A stretch of DNA of 64,000 nt from Combretum micranthum. Lineage: Eukaryota; Streptophyta; Magnoliopsida; Myrtales; Combretaceae. Every line of letters begins with the position of its first letter. The first letter of the stretch is position 1. The stretch covers positions 2,113,501 to 2,177,500 of the forward strand of contig JAMXBD010000025.1 in NCBI GenBank assembly GCA_024138025.1, in the 5' to 3' direction. Both the position numbers and the translations under genes were made by a program. Shown here piece after piece: positions 58,164 to 64,000 of the stretch. Under the pieces are notes generated by a model. That model ran no database searches. It was not told the DNA's origin and worked only from the letters and a program-made list of their open reading frames with translations.

Positions 58164-59100
58164 ACATTTGAATATACTTTTATGTTATTGAATTGATTAT
58201 TGGAATTACAACATAATGGCATATGTAATAATACTCCCTATTTGTCTATAATTATAACATAAGGACTAAAGCACCTTTACATGAAAATAAGCTATATAAA
58301 GAATGCAAATGTACATATACAATAACAGTCTAGCTTTTTTGATCTTGCATTCATTCTCAAATATATTTATTATCATGAATATATATTACTTAAAATAGAA
58401 AGCAAGATAGATATAAACACAATTTAGGGAATTACCAAATAGTCTCATAGATCCATGGTTGATTGTAGCCATCCATTTGTTGAATAGATTAGTGGTTGAT
58501 GGATTTGATAGTATTTAAATGGGACGACTAAGCAGTTAATCACCTTATGTGGTGCTTGATTGCCTTGTATAGTATTTGGCTACCTTATGCTTTCTCATGC
58601 CTTATCTTCAGGCTCCCATTTCTTTACCTATTGAATCTCTAAAATTTTAGTTTTTTTTTTTAAAATCCATGACATAATTCAACAAACTTTACTTTAGCTT
58701 GAATTCACACAATTCAAGAGTAATAGCCTATATCGTAGCTCTTCTTGATATAGTTCACTAGTTATATTGATTACAAAATTCAATAACATCAATTCAATTA
58801 TTGATTGACTCCATACAATTAACCTTTGTCCATTTCCTATTTTATTTATTTCATTTAATGTAAATAACACCTAAAATTCAATAAAAATACAATCTTTCAT
58901 TCATTTCAACTCATAAAATACCATAAGAAAACCATTTTAGTTAGTTGTGCACTCTTAGATTGTATCTCTGACACTTTCAAGAATCTAAAGCATGTCAAAA
59001 GTGAAAACCTGAAAGGTCCAAAAAGCTCTTGGTAACTGAAAGTGTGTAGACTCAAAAAGAGTAAAGTGGTGTTTTGAATGTAGATAGTCATTGTTGGGTA
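58164..59100 (-). mobile_element. Probable copia LTR
   Basis: By position this should be the 5' LTR of the minus-strand element. Its outer end may be TGTACCCAACAATG on the minus strand (about 59102), but no second LTR is present to confirm it. Confidence 0.4.
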
Positions 59101-60309
59101 CAGTAATCCAAGTATATAGACAACCTCATCAAGGAGTAAGCTAGTTAGGGTACATGGAAGTGCACATAATAACTTTGAGGCAAAAGGTTAGTAAAACATC
59201 TTCCTACGTTAGTTGGGCTCATAAGGAAAAGCACACTCTTTTCTACTCTTTTTTGAAAGTATAGATATTTCGAAACCTATTTTATATTACTCTTCGATCA
59301 AATTGCCAAGGTCTTCTAAAGAAGATATTGGTAGCACCCATAGGTACTATGTCCTAATATACCTCATCTACATATTTGCTAAGTATGAATGCTACCTTAG
59401 CTTGCTTACTAACTTCTATAGTTTTCTTTTCCCTAAATGTGTGTAAATAATATGGCTTTAGATGCAATATAGTTTTGAACTTAGTCTTGCGAGCAATATC
59501 AATATAAGATTAGTGAAATAGCCTCTGTTGATAATGAAAGAACATGTTTGGCCTCCCACTAATCCTTCTTTGCTCGTTTTCTCCAAAGATGTTCCTATTC
59601 AAGATTCATTAAATCACTATAGTCATTAATTTTTCGTTTGCCCGATGAGTACCATCCCATTCATGGTTATATCTTCTCATCTCAACCTCCATATCCTCTT
59701 CTTCTTCCTTTTTCACTATGAACTACAAATTCTATAGCTTCTCCTTTAAGTGTCATTGTAATCCCCCTAGAATTTTTGTGATTTCTATAACTGATAATTG
59801 ATCTTAGATAGGTTGTTAATGACATAATTAATAGGGCTCTACATAATTTAAGAAACTCAAATAGTAAATGATAATCGATTTCAAAATTGAATCGTTGCAA
59901 AACCTTAAAATTATTTAAAATCTACACCCATAAACCTTAAATTATAAAACTACCCTAAGTTAAACTCTAAACCCATCAAGCACCTTAATTTAAATAAAAT
60001 CAAACAAGTTAAATCTCGAATATTCACAAACAAATATTTTCTTATTAGCTTATATTTAAAAAGTGAGTTAGCCTCTCGAAGAAGTAGCTTCTCCATGAAG
60101 ATGTTTCAAAGGAAGTAACCTCCTTAGCATGCTATTCCATCTATTTCCTTAACAAGTAACTTTCTTCAGAGGTTTCCCATGACACGTGGAAAGCACTCCA
60201 AAGGTCAACTTCCAATCTATTAGATCTCTTTGGACCATTTGATGATAGTTACAACTAACCATCTTATGACTTGGTAACCACCACATAAGTGATAACTTAA
60301 CCTCTATAA
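59101..60309. other. Gene-free region
   Basis: No gene recognised; possibly decayed pol sequence of the copia relic at 60310. Confidence 0.35.
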
Positions 60310-60490
60310 TCCCATGTTTAGCTATACTTCTGCCCTTTTATGACATTTCACCTTCATATAACCCTTATTTTTGCAGTGATGGCAAATAGTTCTTGGTATA
60401 TAGGTCTTCCTTTCAAACTATTGTTGTTACTTGATAATTGATCTTTATGATTTAAACTATTTGCAACCTCATTACTTGAACGTATTATCT
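60310..60490 (-). pseudogene. Ty1/copia gag zinc-knuckle relic
   Basis: Minus-strand frame reads CHHCKNKGYMKVKCHKR, a CCHC knuckle with His replaced by Tyr, preceded by KGRPIY in another frame. This matches the end of copia Gag. The MITE at 60501 adjoins. Confidence 0.65.
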
Positions 60491-60500
60491 TACAATCAAA

Positions 60501-60790
60501 GGATAAATTACATTAGAAGGTATTAACATTTGAGGGTAAGTTCATTTAATGTTTTAATATTCAAGTGGTTAAAAGGCTATATCAATGTTTCGCAAAGTGA
60601 ATCAAATAAGATATCAATGTTTTGCACAGTTCATCTAAGGTAATAAGGTTCTGATTAATTTTCAATTAAGTTTCCTAAATTTTTATTAATAGTCAATTAT
60701 TAATACTTTGTTTCACTCACTTTGTAAAATGTTGATATCTTAAATGAACTTACTCTCAAATGTTAATACCTTTCAATGTAATTTACACCA
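60501..60790. mobile_element. MITE with 46-bp terminal inverted repeats and 8-bp target duplication
   Basis: Inward ends share TAAATTACATT--AAGGTATTAACATTTGAG-GTAAGTTCATTTAA with three mismatches. Flanks CAATCAAA (60493-60500) and TAATCAAA (60791-60798) match at 7 of 8. About 290 bp, no coding sequence. Confidence 0.85.
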
Positions 60791-60798
60791 TAATCAAA

Positions 60799-61433
60799 TA
60801 GTTCGTCATTAACAAAGTGCTTTAGACCTTTTCTGTTAGTGAGATGTCTTTGTCGCAAATCATAATCACCTTGAACTTCGAGAGAAATGATGATAAACAA
60901 TAGACCAAGATCATTGTCTAGTATTTAGTTTTCCCTTAACATCAATAATTTTCTATTTATTCTAACAAAGACATTTCATAAATTAAATACAATCTCCATT
61001 TCAACATAAGTCATTTCATAAGAGAGTTGGTCATATATAACTCTTTCAATTTCTTTCATAATCTTCCTACTAACTTTTTTACTAGAACGGTTTGCAAAAT
61101 AATGTTTATCACATTTAATTGGATTGCTATTAAGGCTATTTCATCAAGTGACCCTAGCCCCCTAGTGGCGATTTGGGCCGCCTCTTACAACTATTCTAGC
61201 AATATATTCTTTTGACCCTTCTACGCTAACAATCTTCACTTGAATAGCCTAAAGTATTTATAGTACTTTTAGTTTAAAATTACCAAATGTCATTCTTAAT
61301 CAAATTTTTTACTTATCAAATTTACTATTAATCTCTTTATTTTACCACAATACCCTTCAATTAATGCATGTTTGTCACTATATCTTTTTAAATATGATTG
61401 AGATAATAAATCAAACAAGCAAAAGTTCTTGGG
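60799..61433. other. Gene-free region
   Basis: Unassigned. The small GC-richer patch near 61150-61185 has no recognised function. Confidence 0.35.
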
Positions 61434-64000
61434 TGAAATATCCCAAACCTGCACCTAATTCAGTTAGAAATAGTATATTTCATAATATGATAGATGAATA
61501 AAGTTGATACTTAGAGTGGAAAATGAAATTACATAGTTTAAATAAAAAAAATAAGTAAATAATAGAAAATGACTAGACAATTTGATAAAATTAAGTTAAG
61601 AAATATGTTAAATTGAGATTTGAGATTTCATATATTCTCTTTGAAACTGTTTTAATTGTTTTCTCTATCTATTTTAGTAAAAGGAATTTCAAAATCTTTA
61701 TCGATTTCTTAAGTATAACCCATATTCTTTATTTATGAATCCTAAACTTTTTAACATTCAATTATAAACATTTTGCAGACTTCTAAACCCTTAAATCTTT
61801 ACTTTAGCTTCCATATCCTTAATCCCCATGAATTTTGAATTTATTTACCAATTTAAAAATATCAATTTTATGCCTAAACCCTAAATTTAATATGATATCT
61901 TGTAAACTAAACTACCAAATTATGTTTCTAAATCAAGTAATTAATTTTTATAATATGGATTCTCAAATTATTTTCTAATTGGTTTTGATAATTAATATAA
62001 TTATCTAGTTTAAACTTAATACCCTTACCCCTAAATATCCGTAATCTTTATCTTTAAATTACTTTTTCCTTTTTGACTTTTTGGCGGTTAATTTTCCTTT
62101 CTCCTTTCTTCTTTTCATTCTTTCTTTTCGGTTCTATCTCCTTCTTTTTCTTCTTTTCTTCATCCCTCTTTTCTTTCTCAAATTTTAACCTCAAAATCTC
62201 TAGTTTAAGAAGATTAAAAGAGAAATAGAATATGGAAAATAAGCTTAGGGTAGCTTCATCAATTTTTTTTTTTAAAAAAAAAAAGGAGTAACAAGGAAGA
62301 TTAGGTAGTTTTTGCTTTTAAACAAGTAAGTGAGTTGCTTTCTTTGATTTGTTTGTTGTAAATGCATGTGTATAGTGAGTAAGTGTTAGTTACATGTAGA
62401 AATTGTGATAAAATATGTGAACTATGGATAAATGAGCATGAAACTAAAAACCTAGGTTAATATATGCATGAATAGATTAGAAGTTCAATAACATGATTTG
62501 ATGAAATATGTAGTAATAATATATATACACGTGCTATAAGCTGTGCATATGAATATGTATACTGTTTTTTATGATGTTCAGTTTGAAGTAGGATGTTTAC
62601 AAGTTAATAGAATTGGAGTAACAAGTAAAGGAAAAACATAACTTGATCCCCCTGCTCATCACGAACGTGATACAACCCGTGATCTTCTCTAGATAAATCA
62701 TTTTCGAAGCTATGGCTTGATCACGGCCATGATGAAGGGCGTAATCTCCTCTAGCCACGTTTTGCCCCTTAATCACGGGTATAACTAGGCCCTTATTGAC
62801 GATCATGATCCCCATCACAACCATGATGACTTGATGAGGTAGGTAATAAGGGTCACGGCCCCTATCACGGGCTTGATCTGTTCCCTGGTGTTGTTCATAA
62901 ATAAAATAAAATAAAATGAAGTAGATGAATGATACTTACTATAATATGTTAATTAATTTATATAATTAAAATTGAGTTAAAAGAATTTATATATTAATAA
63001 CTAATTAAATTAAACATAGGAAGTAAGTATAAAAGTGAACTTAACTAATCAATCTAAGTCTAACTTGACTAAATAGATTGTAATGAGTTAAAATGAATTA
63101 AATTGATTAAGTTTAATCAACTTAACTTAGTAACTAGATTAAATGATTGATTCTAATCAATTTGGCTAGAATTAAGTAAAAATAAAGTAGTAGCTAATAA
63201 TTAGCTTATGTTAACGAGTTAGGATAGACCATGAATAATATGGGAAATATGTTATTTTAAATGTCTGTTTGTTAGGAATATGAGTATTTTGAATATGAAT
63301 AATGTGATGATGTTTTCATAATAAGAAACTATAAAAAAAAGGGAAAAGAAATAAGTTGACAGACAATAGAAAACTGTCCATATCTTAACGGGGCGATCTT
63401 TGCAGCCATGGCAGGATTCTTAGTTAGTGGATGATCAAAAAGGTTTTAATATAATTTTGATGTAAAGAGATAATTAATTTAGTTTTTATATAGGTTAAAT
63501 TCTAAAACAGATGTTGCCTTTGATCTATCCTTTGAGATGGCTTCTGTCTTATCTTTTGGACTTCATCGGGTATTAGAAAAGGTACGCAGTGACGTGTTTG
63601 TTATTTGTTAGGATAGGCATTTCTTAGTGAACTAAAACTTGAAGATAGCTTAAATAAATGAATATTGAATGTACTTGTGTTGTTTAATTCAGTTTGGGTA
63701 ACAACAACCTTGTCTAAAGCGAGCATGGTAGTTTAGGCACTTAGACTACCCTTGTCGTGATGCAATAATATTCATAAGTAGCTCGACGGGTAGCTAATGG
63801 GGCAAATGAAATTAGCATAACGTTTACAGGAACGATTGAACTAAATGATGTTATAAATTGAGATTGAGTAAAGAGCAAGTAACAACAGTGAACCCTAGAT
63901 GAGGCTATTTTTTTTTTTTCATTTAAATACAGGAGATATAAGTATTTAAACTGCCTATATTAACCCCCTAAGCAGCTGCTGTTACTCAGGATCCCCAAGT
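61434..64000 (+). mobile_element. F1 LTR copy D, cut by the window end
   Basis: Starts TGAAATATCCC. It has a pyrimidine-rich leader with CGGTTCTAT (about 62129), a donor-like AACAAGTAAGTG (62326), a word island (62640-62885: ATCACGG and CATGATC words), a TTAACTTAA-word block (62940-63180), GGTACGCAGTGACGTG (about 63579), CAACAACCTTGTC...GGTAGCTAATGGGG (63700-63805) and CAGCTGCTGTTACTCAGG (about 63973-63990). All lie in the order of copies B and C. The acceptor-like and terminal parts are beyond the window. Confidence 0.6.

Overview
This is a nuclear plant genomic window: AT-rich, full of GT-AG introns and plant-type LTR retrotransposon debris, SINE and MITE insertions and long gene-free tracts. 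The one intact protein-coding gene encodes a typical eudicot beta-galactosidase. The sequence alone does not fix the species; I read it as an eudicot chromosome arm with one gene embedded in old repeats. No bacterial-type system, CRISPR array, rRNA or tRNA gene was seen.

Layout. 1-30 kb is a nest of decayed LTR retrotransposons. It starts with the 3' end and LTR of an Athila/Tat-like element (about 1-2350), then a diverged LTR of a large family called F1 here (2640-5069) abutting a Ty1/copia RT-RNase H relic (5070-6118). A second Athila-like LTR follows (8242-9555), then a minus-strand F1 fragment (10130-10640), a minus-strand LTR with a tRNA-iMet primer binding site (13131-15206) and its partial second copy (15785-16685), hAT-like inverted-repeat elements (17187-18450), two more F1 LTRs (18621-21300 minus, 21597-26109 plus) and a copia LTR-PBS-gag fragment (27444-29600). 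30-42 kb is AT-rich intergenic DNA with a tandemly duplicated SINE insertion, several hairpin MITEs, a copia integrase relic (38040-38620) and a tandem duplication whose second unit carries a hAT-like MITE.

43021-48940 is the gene: a 19-exon, 846-codon GH35 beta-galactosidase with signal peptide, both catalytic glutamates and a C-terminal galactose-binding (SUEL-type) lectin domain. It has a TATA box about 90 bp upstream of its ATG and an AATAAA about 290 bp after its stop. 49-53 kb downstream is low in repeats and holds no gene I can recognise. 53-64 kb returns to repeats: copia RNase H and gag relics on the minus strand, a 901-bp hAT-like element with near-perfect 8-bp target duplications, a 290-bp MITE, and a further F1 LTR (61434 to the window end).

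The most unusual structure is in the LTRs. Copies of F1 align along most of their length, but at the same relative place each carries a different 150-300-bp GC-richer island built from degenerate repeats of one short word. Unrelated LTRs in the window carry similar islands just upstream of their TATA boxes. F1 LTRs also keep a splice-donor-like site near the 5' leader and an acceptor-like site near the 3' end, so the island would lie inside an LTR-borne intron. These are readings by eye and need alignment and RNA data.
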